The notes under the pieces: generated by a model
Databases searched by the model: none
The model's input: only the letters and a program-made list of their open reading frames with translations
What the model was told of the DNA's origin: nothing
Program-made: the position numbers and the translations under genes
Part shown: piece after piece, positions 33,095 through 39,248 of the stretch
Numbering within the stretch: position 1 is the first letter of the stretch
How the letters are laid out: each line of letters starts with the position of its first letter
NCBI GenBank assembly: GCA_002316675.1
Contig: DCDZ01000024.1
Location: 406-39,653 of the forward strand
Length of the DNA stretch: 39,248 bases
Source: Tyzzerella sp. UBA1042
Lineage (GTDB): Bacteria > Bacillota > Clostridia > Lachnospirales > Anaerotignaceae
Reading direction: 5' to 3'

Positions 33095-33245
33095 CTAGGT
33101 TTATCGTGGGTATCAAAAGGCAGTACAGCAAAGGCCTCCCCCGCCAAAAAACGAAAGCATGATTTCCCTGTCCATATCATATTCTTATGATAATCAGCGC
33201 TTATACTTCAAAGGATTCGGCAGATCAGCCCCCAAAATTTGCACA

Positions 33246-33278
33246 CAAAAAAGGCACAGGAGTAAACCTATGCCTTCC
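33246..33278 (-). terminator. terminator of the cold-shock gene
   Basis: Minus strand: AAGGCATAGG (33276 down to 33267) pairs with CCTGTGCCTT (33260 down to 33251), followed by six T. It lies about 115 nt after the stop codon. Confidence 0.85.
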
Positions 33279-33392
33279 ATGGAAGCACTGCTTCCCGACT
33301 TTGTCCAACGAAACAAGCGTTATTTCTCGCATAACCAAAAAATAATTTATATTATCAATGCCTAAGCATTTTCAATACAGAATCAAAATCGA

Positions 33393-33593
33393 TTAAGCAC
33401 GTTTTACGTTAGCAGCCTGAGGACCTTTTGCGCCCTGAACAACTTCAAATTCAACTTCCTGGCCTTCTTCAAGTGTCTTGTAACCTTCAGACTGAATAGC
33501 TGAAAAGTGTACAAACACGTCATCTTCACCGGGAACGGAAATAAATCCGAAACCTTTTTCTGCGTTGAACCATTTTACTGTACCTTTTTTCAT
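33393..33593 (-). CDS. cold-shock domain protein (CspA family)
   Basis: A 66-residue OB-fold RNA/DNA chaperone that melts RNA secondary structure and acts in transcription antitermination and translation. The RNP1 motif KGFGFI and RNP2 motif VFVHF are intact, and MKKGTVKWFNAEKGFGFI is the standard N-terminus. The ATG at 33593 follows AGGAGG. It is monocistronic, with its own promoter, a leader of about 40 nt and a terminator. The leader is short compared with those of cold-induced cspA mRNAs, so it may be constitutive. Confidence 0.97.
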   Translation of the reverse strand: MKKGTVKWFNAEKGFGFISVPGEDDVFVHFSAIQSEGYKTLEEGQEVEFEVVQGAKGPQAANVKRA

Positions 33594-33639
33594 TTAATAA
33601 ATCCTCCTACATAGATAGATAAAGAACTTTTACAAGTCA

Positions 33640-33668
33640 ATACTACCATATATTTCATAAAGTGTCAA
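33640..33668 (-). promoter_or_regulatory. promoter of the cold-shock gene
   Basis: Minus strand: perfect -35 TTGACA (33663-33668), 17-bp spacer, -10 TAGTAT (33640-33645). Confidence 0.75.
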
Positions 33669-33699
33669 CGCAAATTTCCCACTATATCACTGTTCTCAT

Positions 33700-34167
33700 T
33701 TACATAGTTTCATAATTTTCGTCATTTTCTAACGTATTTTTTAGTATTGCAGCCCTTGCTAATTGGTCACATCGCTCATTTTCGAGATTATCCGCATGAC
33801 CCTTTACCCAAATAAAGGAAACCTCGTGAATTTCCAACAACGCCAGCAGGCGTTCCCACAAATCCACATTGGAAGCCTTCTCTTTAGGATTTCGCATCCA
33901 TCCTTGCCTTTGCCACTTTTTGACCCAGCCTTTTTCAATGGCATCCACAACATATTTTGAATCGCTGTATACTTTTACGCTACAGGGTTCTTTCAGTGCT
34001 TCAAGGCCTTTAATGACCCCCAAAACCTCCATACGGTTATTTGTAGTCTTGCGAAATCCGCCGGAAAGCTCTTTCCTCGCAGTGCCATAGAGCAGGACTG
34101 CGCCATAGCCCCCTGCTCCCGGGTTGCCGGAGCAAGCTCCATCTGTATATATTGTTACTGCCCGCAT
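33700..34167 (-). CDS. rnhA: ribonuclease HI
   Basis: A 155-residue endonuclease cutting the RNA strand of RNA-DNA hybrids, such as Okazaki primers and R-loops. The catalytic set aligns with the E. coli enzyme: Asp9, Glu47, Asp69, His124 and Asp134 (TDGACSGNPG, NNRMEV, YSDSKYV, VKGHADNLENERCD). The basic-protrusion region WVKKWQRQGW is present, as in E. coli-type RNase HI, whereas many Firmicutes carry only HII/HIII. The ATG at 34167 overlaps the 3' end of ispD by 13 nt, with AAGGAGGGGAAGG inside ispD, so the two are translationally coupled. Confidence 0.96.
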   Translation of the reverse strand: MRAVTIYTDGACSGNPGAGGYGAVLLYGTARKELSGGFRKTTNNRMEVLGVIKGLEALKEPCSVKVYSDSKYVVDAIEKGWVKKWQRQGWMRNPKEKASNVDLWERLLALLEIHEVSFIWVKGHADNLENERCDQLARAAILKNTLENDENYETM

Positions 34168-34850
34168 TCCTTCCCCTCCTTCAAAAAAGAAGCACCAAAC
34201 AAAAGGTCTTCCTTGGTGGTAATCTTAATATTTTGATAGCTTCCTTGAATGATCTTCACCTTGGCACCATAAAATTCAACCACTGATGCATCATCCGTAC
34301 CTAAAAAGCCTTCCTGTGCCGCCATCTTGTAAGCCTTTTCTATAATATCCCTACGAAACACCTGGGGTGTTTGTATGTACCACAGTGCATTGCGGTTTGG
34401 CGTTTCCAAAACCACCCCTTCCGCATCGCAAATTTTTACGGTATCCTTAGCCGGTACCCCAAGGGCGCACCCTCCAAATTTGCGGGCGCAGTCGATGGCA
34501 CGATTCACCATGTCCTCTGTGACAAAAGGCCGCACTCCATCATGAACCAATATGATTTCTCCTTGCGCTGAAACGGCTTTTAGCCCGTAGCTTACGGAAT
34601 CCTGCCGTTCCCTTCCCCCTTGCACCACAGCGGCTATTTTTTGCCAGCCATATGCTTTTGCCATGTGCGTTACATCTTCCAAATCTTCCTCACCTGTGAC
34701 CAGAATGATTTCTTCTACGGCAGAAAACTGTTCAAACTGCTCTACCGTGCGGGCTAAAATTTCTTTCCCCTCCAGCATCAAAAATTGCTTTTTGGTTTGA
34801 ACGCCCATGCGTCGTCCTTGTCCTGCGGCAACAATGATTGCAGAAACCAT
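34155..34850 (-). CDS. ispD: 2-C-methyl-D-erythritol 4-phosphate cytidylyltransferase
   Basis: A 231-residue enzyme of the non-mevalonate (MEP) isoprenoid pathway that joins MEP and CTP to form CDP-ME. The nucleotide-binding start IIVAAGQGRRMG and the DGVRPF motif are characteristic. The ATG at 34850 follows GGAGGAGAGAGG; a TTG five codons earlier falls inside the ribosome binding site. In most Firmicutes ispF follows ispD; here rnhA overlaps its end instead and ispF is not in the window. It lies downstream of the PIN/TRAM gene with a hairpin terminator between. Confidence 0.95.
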   Translation of the reverse strand: MVSAIIVAAGQGRRMGVQTKKQFLMLEGKEILARTVEQFEQFSAVEEIILVTGEEDLEDVTHMAKAYGWQKIAAVVQGGRERQDSVSYGLKAVSAQGEIILVHDGVRPFVTEDMVNRAIDCARKFGGCALGVPAKDTVKICDAEGVVLETPNRNALWYIQTPQVFRRDIIEKAYKMAAQEGFLGTDDASVVEFYGAKVKIIQGSYQNIKITTKEDLLFGASFLKEGKECGQ

Positions 34851-34885
34851 TCCTCTCTCCTCCAAACGCTTTTCTTCCTTTCAAA

Positions 34886-34938
34886 AGAAAAGCCCCACGC
34901 GCTCCATAAAAGAGATGGTTTGCCTTGGGGCCTTTTTT
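34886..34938. terminator. hairpin terminator between yacL and ispD
   Basis: AAAAGCCCC (34888-34896) pairs with GGGGCCTTTTTT (34927-34938) around a 30-nt loop, with T runs in both directions. It would limit read-through from yacL into ispD. Confidence 0.7.
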
Positions 34939-34946
34939 CTTTTTAT

Positions 34947-36026
34947 TTACGAAGCAGCAGCCACCATTTTTGTAAAAATCATGCGGCCTGCCGCAGTTTG
35001 CAGCACACTGGTTACCACAACATTTTTTGTTTCCCCGATAAATTTATTTCCGCCATCCACAACAATCATGGTGCCATCGTTTAAGTATGCAATGCCCTGC
35101 CCCATTTCTTTACCGGCCTTAATGATGGTTACCTGCATTTCTTCTCCAGGGAGCACAATGGGCTTAATGGCATTTGCCAGCTCATTGATATTTAAAACCC
35201 GTACCCCTTGAAAAGCAGCAACCTTATTTAAGTTATAATCATTTGTAACAACAAAGGCATCCATGCCCTCAGCCATTTTTAGAAGCATAGAATCTACTTC
35301 CATAGGCTGCTTTGTTGTAAACTCTTTGATTTCAACAGGCACCGTAAGCTGCTTTTGAATTTCATTCAAAATATCCAATCCTCGGCGGCCGCGGTTTCTT
35401 TTCAGCCCGTCGGCGGAGTCCGCAATATGTCTCAATTCCTCCAAAACAAAATTAGGGATAATGATTTTGCCTTCGATAAACCCTGTTTGCAGCAAGTCCA
35501 GAATTCTACCGTCAATAATTACACTTGTATCCAATATCTTCGGCTGTCCATAAACGGAAACTTTTTCTTGTTGCGCAAAGGCAGGGAAAATTACTCTTTG
35601 TAAATTTTTTACATTGAATTCATCCTTTTTTCTTCTTGCCACACGAATGCCTAAAAATCCAAACAAAATGTTCAATAAAACCACAATGAACGTTCCAATT
35701 GCGCCAAATCCGCTAAAAGCAACACCAATCAGATTCGCAATCACCAAACCAATGACACAGCCAAGGGTGGTTAATGCCAATTCTTTTACATTCATTTTGG
35801 TCAGTTTCTCTTCTGTTTGAAAAAGACTTTTCAGCATCAATTCCGTTACGGGCGATGATAAGATAAGATAAAATATAAGTCCGGTAAATACTGCTAAGCC
35901 CATAGGCACATAAAAAGGAATGGAAATATGCCATCGGAACAGGTCAGATATCAATAAAATATGCATCAGTGCATAGGTCGCCGCCATAACGATTAAACTC
36001 ATAATAATCTCAACAAGTCTTTTCAT
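34947..36026 (-). CDS. yacL: PIN/TRAM-domain membrane protein (YacL family)
   Basis: A 359-residue protein with four hydrophobic segments in the first 140 residues, then a PIN nuclease-like domain (KILDTSVIIDGRILDL, VLEELRHIADSAD, VVTNDYNL supply the acidic residues) and a C-terminal TRAM RNA-binding domain. Family members are presumed membrane-tethered RNases; B. subtilis YacL is essentially uncharacterised. The ATG at 36026 follows AAGGAGGTGA; upstream in-frame residues include the ribosome binding site. carD lies just upstream (70 nt) and ispD downstream, the conserved Firmicute order. Confidence 0.92.
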   Translation of the reverse strand: MKRLVEIIMSLIVMAATYALMHILLISDLFRWHISIPFYVPMGLAVFTGLIFYLILSSPVTELMLKSLFQTEEKLTKMNVKELALTTLGCVIGLVIANLIGVAFSGFGAIGTFIVVLLNILFGFLGIRVARRKKDEFNVKNLQRVIFPAFAQQEKVSVYGQPKILDTSVIIDGRILDLLQTGFIEGKIIIPNFVLEELRHIADSADGLKRNRGRRGLDILNEIQKQLTVPVEIKEFTTKQPMEVDSMLLKMAEGMDAFVVTNDYNLNKVAAFQGVRVLNINELANAIKPIVLPGEEMQVTIIKAGKEMGQGIAYLNDGTMIVVDGGNKFIGETKNVVVTSVLQTAAGRMIFTKMVAAAS

Positions 36027-36096
36027 TCTTTCACCTCCTTCCCCTGTTTTCTGATAAAAGGGTAAAATGCCCATACTTTACCATACACAAATAATA

Positions 36097-36564
36097 TCAA
36101 TTTTCCAGCCATTTTGCAAGCAATTCTTCAGCATTTTCACTATTTATTTCATAAACAGAAATAATCTCGCTTAAGACAATTTGCCTTGCCATCCCCATAA
36201 TTCTGCACTCTGCCGAAGAAAGCTTTTTCTTTTTCTCCTGCTCATACAAAACCTTGATCACCTCGGCTGCCTGATCCAGCCTGCCCGTTTTCAAACGAAT
36301 GAAATTTTCCTTGTACCTTAAATTCCAATTTTCCGATAAAACAGGCCTGCTTTTCCCAATGCGAACCAAGGTTTCCTCCACGGCTGTTTTCTCCTCCGGA
36401 AGGCGTATTCCCGTTCTTTCGGCACCTATCCTCGGAATACGAATCATCACATTCCCCGTTGGAATACGGATAATATAATATTCGCCGTTTTCTGTATCTT
36501 CAATTTCTTCAATATATCCGGCCCCATGCAACGGATATACAATCTTTTGCCCTGCCTGAAACAT
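36097..36564 (-). CDS. CarD-family RNA polymerase-interacting regulator
   Basis: A 155-residue protein with an N-terminal CarD/CdnL/TRCF RNA-polymerase-interacting domain (FQAGQKIVYPLHGAGYIEEIED) and a helical C-terminal DNA-binding part (ENFIRLKTGRLDQAAEVIKVLY). Members bind the beta subunit and stabilise open complexes, often at rRNA promoters. The ATG at 36564 is 8 nt from AAGGAGG; the ATG at 36570 is only 2-3 nt away. It probably begins the carD-yacL unit. Confidence 0.92.
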   Translation of the reverse strand: MFQAGQKIVYPLHGAGYIEEIEDTENGEYYIIRIPTGNVMIRIPRIGAERTGIRLPEEKTAVEETLVRIGKSRPVLSENWNLRYKENFIRLKTGRLDQAAEVIKVLYEQEKKKKLSSAECRIMGMARQIVLSEIISVYEINSENAEELLAKWLEN

Positions 36565-36789
36565 AATCATTCCCTCCTTTTTCCTAATTTTCCCCGAAAA
36601 AGAAGATTCTTATGCCAATTATAGGACTTTATTATCATAAAACATTTTTCTTGATAAGTCTTTAAGGTTTCCGAACAATTACTTTAAAAATTCCTGTCAT
36701 TTTTTAACGAAAGGCAATACAGATACGCGCAGCTTGTTTCCCATATGCTTTTTGAAAATAAACTATCCACGTCATGAAATTTATTAAAC

Positions 36790-36806
36790 GTAGTTTCTCA
36801 AACTAC
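36790..36806. promoter_or_regulatory. inverted repeat upstream of the degV promoter
   Basis: GTAGTTT (36790-36796), CTC, AAACTAC (36800-36806): a 17-bp perfect palindrome-type site, 17 nt upstream of the degV -35. The position suits an activator or a distal repressor. The core AGTTT...AAACT is loosely like fatty-acid regulator sites, but no assignment is made. Confidence 0.5.
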
Positions 36807-36823
36807 ATTATGCGTCTTTTATA

Positions 36824-36852
36824 TTGCAATGTCTTAGCTTTTTTGATATTAT
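36824..36852 (+). promoter_or_regulatory. promoter of the DegV-family gene
   Basis: -35 TTGCAA (36824-36829), 17-bp spacer, -10 TATTAT (36847-36852), preceded by TGA (extended -10). About 35 nt to the start codon. Confidence 0.7.
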
Positions 36853-36885
36853 GGGTATGGAAAGCTTGTACCGAAGGAGGACGTT

Positions 36886-37782
36886 ATGGCAGACTATCAA
36901 ATTTTCAGCGACGGCGCTTGTGATATTGGGAAAGAGCGGGAAAAAGAATTTGACATTTCTTTAATACCTTTTTATGTATCCTTAGATCACGAACATTATT
37001 TCAAGGAAATCGAAGAGATTTCGTTAGATGTGTATTATCAAACTATTTTAGAGAAAAAAAGCTATCCCAAGACCTCGTTACCCTCAGTTCAAGATTTTAT
37101 AGATGCGTTTCGCCCGGTGCTGCAAGAAGGCAAGGATATTATTTGCACAACCATCACCCCTTCCCTCAGCAGTTCCCTACAATCGGCCACAACGGCAAAA
37201 TCGATGCTTGCAGAGGAATTTCCCAATGCAAAAATCTACGTTGTAAACTGTTGGCATATCACCGGATCACAGTCTTTGATGTTGATGGAAATGGCCAGAA
37301 TGAAAAAAAACGGTAAAACCATCGACCAAGTGCTGGAATATGTGGAAAAAGCAAAAATTGACGCCCGTATTCATTTTATGGTGGGGGATTTAAGCTATTT
37401 GGAGGTGGGCGGAAGAATTGGTAAACTGGCCACCCTCTCCGGAAGTATTTTAAAAATCAAGCCCCTCATTATTTTAAAAGGCGGCGAAATCAGCATCGGC
37501 GGTGCTGTCAGAAGCAGGAAAAAGGGGCTTGCCAAGCTTGCGGAAATTTCCAAAGAGCATTTTCGCTCCACAGGTGAAAACCCCAAGGATTATATTGCCA
37601 TTGTTGGCGCAACAAATATTATGGAGGAGATTCCGGAATTTGAAGGGTTATTAAAATTCGCCCTTCCCACACTGGAATTTATTCCGTCCTTTCAGATCGG
37701 TGCCACCGTTGCCTCTCACACAGGGCCAGGAACCATTGGGTTCTGCTTTGCAAAAAGATATGAGGCATATAACCTTTCATGA
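36886..37782 (+). CDS. DegV-family fatty-acid-binding protein (FakB-like)
   Basis: A 298-residue cytosolic protein of the DegV family. In Firmicutes these bind a fatty acid and present it to the kinase FakA for phosphorylation, feeding exogenous fatty acids into phospholipids. Family landmarks are the N-terminal SDGACDIGKE, TSLPSVQDF, the ITPSLSSSLQSA segment around the carboxylate-binding site, and GGRIGKLATLSGSILKIKPLI near the acyl pocket. The ATG at 36886 follows AAGGAGG. It is monocistronic with its own promoter and terminator. FakA is not in the window; the family often has several members per genome with different chain preference. Confidence 0.93.
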   Translation: MADYQIFSDGACDIGKEREKEFDISLIPFYVSLDHEHYFKEIEEISLDVYYQTILEKKSYPKTSLPSVQDFIDAFRPVLQEGKDIICTTITPSLSSSLQSATTAKSMLAEEFPNAKIYVVNCWHITGSQSLMLMEMARMKKNGKTIDQVLEYVEKAKIDARIHFMVGDLSYLEVGGRIGKLATLSGSILKIKPLIILKGGEISIGGAVRSRKKGLAKLAEISKEHFRSTGENPKDYIAIVGATNIMEEIPEFEGLLKFALPTLEFIPSFQIGATVASHTGPGTIGFCFAKRYEAYNLS

Positions 37783-37808
37783 AAGCAAATACTTGATTCT
37801 AAAATGCA

Positions 37809-37840
37809 GACCATGGCAGTTCTTTTGCCATGGTCTTTTT
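37809..37840 (+). terminator. terminator of the DegV-family gene
   Basis: GACCATGGCA (37809-37818) pairs with TGCCATGGTC (37826-37835), followed by five T (37836-37840). Confidence 0.92.
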
Positions 37841-37883
37841 ATATTGAATCAGGGTTTCCTTTTATGCATAGATGGATACCCCC

Positions 37884-39008
37884 TTAAAACAGTATTTCCC
37901 CCGGCCGATACCCCTCCGGCAATTCCTCTTCCTCCAAAAATTGCACTGCATCATCCCGCAGTATGGGCAAAAACACTGCGTAGGGAATTCTGGAAAACTC
38001 GCAGGCATAATCGTTTGCGCCAAACCATCCGCCCTCCTTGCTTTTTAAATTCAGACCCCTTGCAAATTTTGTTTGGTTTGAGCAGTCATGCACCACCAAG
38101 TCCCAGTGTTCTTCCTCTGCCAGCTTCATAAATTGCAATGTCAATTCTCTGCTCCAAATGGGGGAAATATAACCATGTCTGGAGATATACATACTCTCCC
38201 CCTCATAATTATCTATGTTATTCTCATTCAAATGCAATTCCGCACAATTGATAAAGTCCAGCTTTGTATCCAAAATAGCCTGCTTTTTTTGAAAAAATTC
38301 CTCAAACAGCTCCGGTGTCATCGGCGTTTCAATGCCCACTTGGGGGATATATTTCTTTGCAAGCCCAATATTTTCAATTACCTTGTCGGCGCAATGGGAA
38401 GCCCCCAGATTAAAACGAATTTCGTCCAAGCCCGCTTCCCCTAGCCTTTTTAAGGTTTCTGCGGAAGCCAAAAGCCCATTGGTATATAAATGCTGATGGA
38501 TTTTAGCCTGTTTGAATTTTTCTATCATACCGTAGTATTTTTCGATTTCCATAAAAGGCTCTAAATAAACATAAGATACGCCTGTGGGCTTAGGTTGAAT
38601 AGACAGGAGTAGCTCTATGTCTTTTTCATAAAATTTTGTGCCGCCGATTTCCCACAAGCCCTCACCCACAGGAGGAATATTGTCTAACTCACCGAAGTTA
38701 TAGCAAAACTTGCATTCAATATTACATTTATTTGTTTTTCGGATTGCACACAGCCCCGTGCCTAAAAGGCAGGAACAGCAGCCCTGGGGGAATTTTTCTT
38801 CCTTCCCTACAAACAAAGTGCGATTCTGCAATGTCTTCAAATTCTTTATTTCAGACAGCAGCCTTCTGTTGCGTTCATCAATTGCCCCTTCAATTTGTGC
38901 AAAAACAGCATAAGCAATTTCCTGCTGCTTTGTCAAAAGCTCCTCCTCTTCGGGTAATGCGGCAAAAAACTCAAACCATGTGTATGCATCCTTCTTGGAA
39001 ATCTTCAT
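37884..39008 (-). CDS. radical SAM protein, uncharacterised
   Basis: A 374-residue radical SAM enzyme: the CX3CX2C cluster motif is Cys95-Cys99-Cys102 (KCNIECKFCYNFGE), with the expected GG-like and beta-barrel segments after it (LEPFMEIEKYYGM, HLYTNGLLA, DEIRFNLGA). A compact extra cysteine group lies before it (Cys77, Cys78, Cys80, Cys87), which may hold a second cluster or structural metal. There is no SPASM-type C-terminal cysteine set. The N-terminal 60 residues are helical and charged. Reaction and substrate are unknown. The ATG at 39008 follows AAGGAG. It is monocistronic and convergent with degV. Confidence 0.88.
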   Translation of the reverse strand: MKISKKDAYTWFEFFAALPEEEELLTKQQEIAYAVFAQIEGAIDERNRRLLSEIKNLKTLQNRTLFVGKEEKFPQGCCSCLLGTGLCAIRKTNKCNIECKFCYNFGELDNIPPVGEGLWEIGGTKFYEKDIELLLSIQPKPTGVSYVYLEPFMEIEKYYGMIEKFKQAKIHQHLYTNGLLASAETLKRLGEAGLDEIRFNLGASHCADKVIENIGLAKKYIPQVGIETPMTPELFEEFFQKKQAILDTKLDFINCAELHLNENNIDNYEGESMYISRHGYISPIWSRELTLQFMKLAEEEHWDLVVHDCSNQTKFARGLNLKSKEGGWFGANDYACEFSRIPYAVFLPILRDDAVQFLEEEELPEGYRPGEILF

Positions 39009-39084
39009 TCTTTCTTCTCCTTCTGTGCCAAGGGCCTTCCTCTGCCGTACCTATGGAAAGGGACAGACTTCTGTTTTAAAGTAT

Positions 39085-39134
39085 CGGCGGTTTCGCCGTT
39101 GTGTTTATCTTGATTTTACTGATTGATTATAGCA
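39085..39134 (-). promoter_or_regulatory. extended -10 and leader hairpin of the radical SAM gene
   Basis: Minus-strand TGCTATAAT (-10 at 39126-39131) is an extended -10 without a good -35. Downstream in the leader CGGCG-AAAC-CGCCG (39085-39098) forms a 5-bp stem with no T run. The leader to the start codon is about 110 nt. Confidence 0.5.
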
Positions 39135-39248
39135 TAAAAACTACAGAAACGGAAATCCTCCTATGCATTTTTTCTTTTTGATACATTAAATTTTAAAATG
39201 CTTTATGAACTACAAATAGTAAGGACGCCATCCTTCCGCATCTATCCT

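Larger units (their letters stand above)
32916..33392. other. intergenic region with terminators, no gene seen
   Basis: Convergent 3' region of the second chemoreceptor and the cold-shock gene. It holds the terminators at 33040-33069 and 33246-33278 and a larger competing inverted repeat to 33094. Short ORFs on both strands lack ribosome binding sites and family resemblance. Confidence 0.6.
36565..36885. other. divergent control region of carD and degV
   Basis: About 320 bases with no ORF. It holds the carD ribosome binding site, a minus-strand TATAAT near 36619-36624 without a clear -35, a 7-bp inverted repeat (36790-36806) and the degV promoter. Confidence 0.55.

Noticed and set aside
32953..33180. 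75-codon minus-strand ORF after the second chemoreceptor
   Set aside because: It overlaps the terminator hairpins at 33040-33094, has no ribosome binding site and no recognisable sequence.

Overview
The window looks like a chromosomal segment of an anaerobic, low-GC Firmicute of class Clostridia, probably Lachnospirales-like; genus cannot be fixed from the sequence. The signs are strong AGGAGG ribosome binding sites, a CIRCE element, an S-layer (SLH) protein, a pyrophosphate-type phosphofructokinase, a BofC-like protein, and the CarD / PIN-TRAM / IspD order. I see no rRNA, tRNA, CRISPR array, prophage or intact insertion sequence. Most genes lie on the minus strand.

Layout. 1-1595: 5' part of an SLH surface protein, cut by the window edge. 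2150-4992: class II fumarase, a thiamine-binding-family/HAD phosphatase pair (plus strand), and a small membrane protein. 5274-7953: clpB behind a perfect CIRCE. 8518-9297: a lone HD-domain gene. 9498-17676: pyruvate carboxylase, radA, a small conserved unknown and clpC, with a degenerate CIRCE in front of clpC. 17865-20910: RluA-type pseudouridine synthase, an intracellular GH13 glycosidase, and a promoter-plus-terminator unit of about 105 nt with no convincing ORF (candidate small RNA or leader). 21019-24417: BofC-like protein, PPi-type phosphofructokinase and NCS2 purine permease. 24572-26273: guaA, divergent from the permease. 26314-27805: an eroded patch with a 5'-truncated metallophosphoesterase, a small XRE regulator and a frameshifted membrane protein. 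27826-32915: two paralogous chemoreceptors with a shared upstream element. 33246-36564: cold-shock protein, then carD-yacL-ispD-rnhA. 36790-39131: a DegV-family fatty-acid-binding protein and an uncharacterised radical SAM protein.

How the genes fit together. Several serve central metabolism of an anaerobe: pyruvate carboxylase and fumarase on the oxaloacetate/malate/fumarate arm, PPi-phosphofructokinase in glycolysis, the GH13 enzyme on maltodextrins, and the permease with GuaA in purine supply. ClpB and ClpC are protein-quality machines, and both appear to carry HrcA-type operators. In many Firmicutes clpC, radA, carD/yacL and ispD lie together; here clpC-radA and carD-yacL-ispD are about 16 kb apart, and ctsR, mcsA, mcsB, disA and ispF are absent from the window.

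The most unusual signals are non-coding: the 20771-20875 RNA candidate, the degenerate CIRCE at clpC, a perfect 10-bp inverted repeat around the ribosome binding site and start codon of the XRE gene, the 31-bp element shared by the two chemoreceptor genes, and palindromes in the control regions of pyc, the GH13 gene and degV. No single locus stands out clearly as a new multi-gene system.
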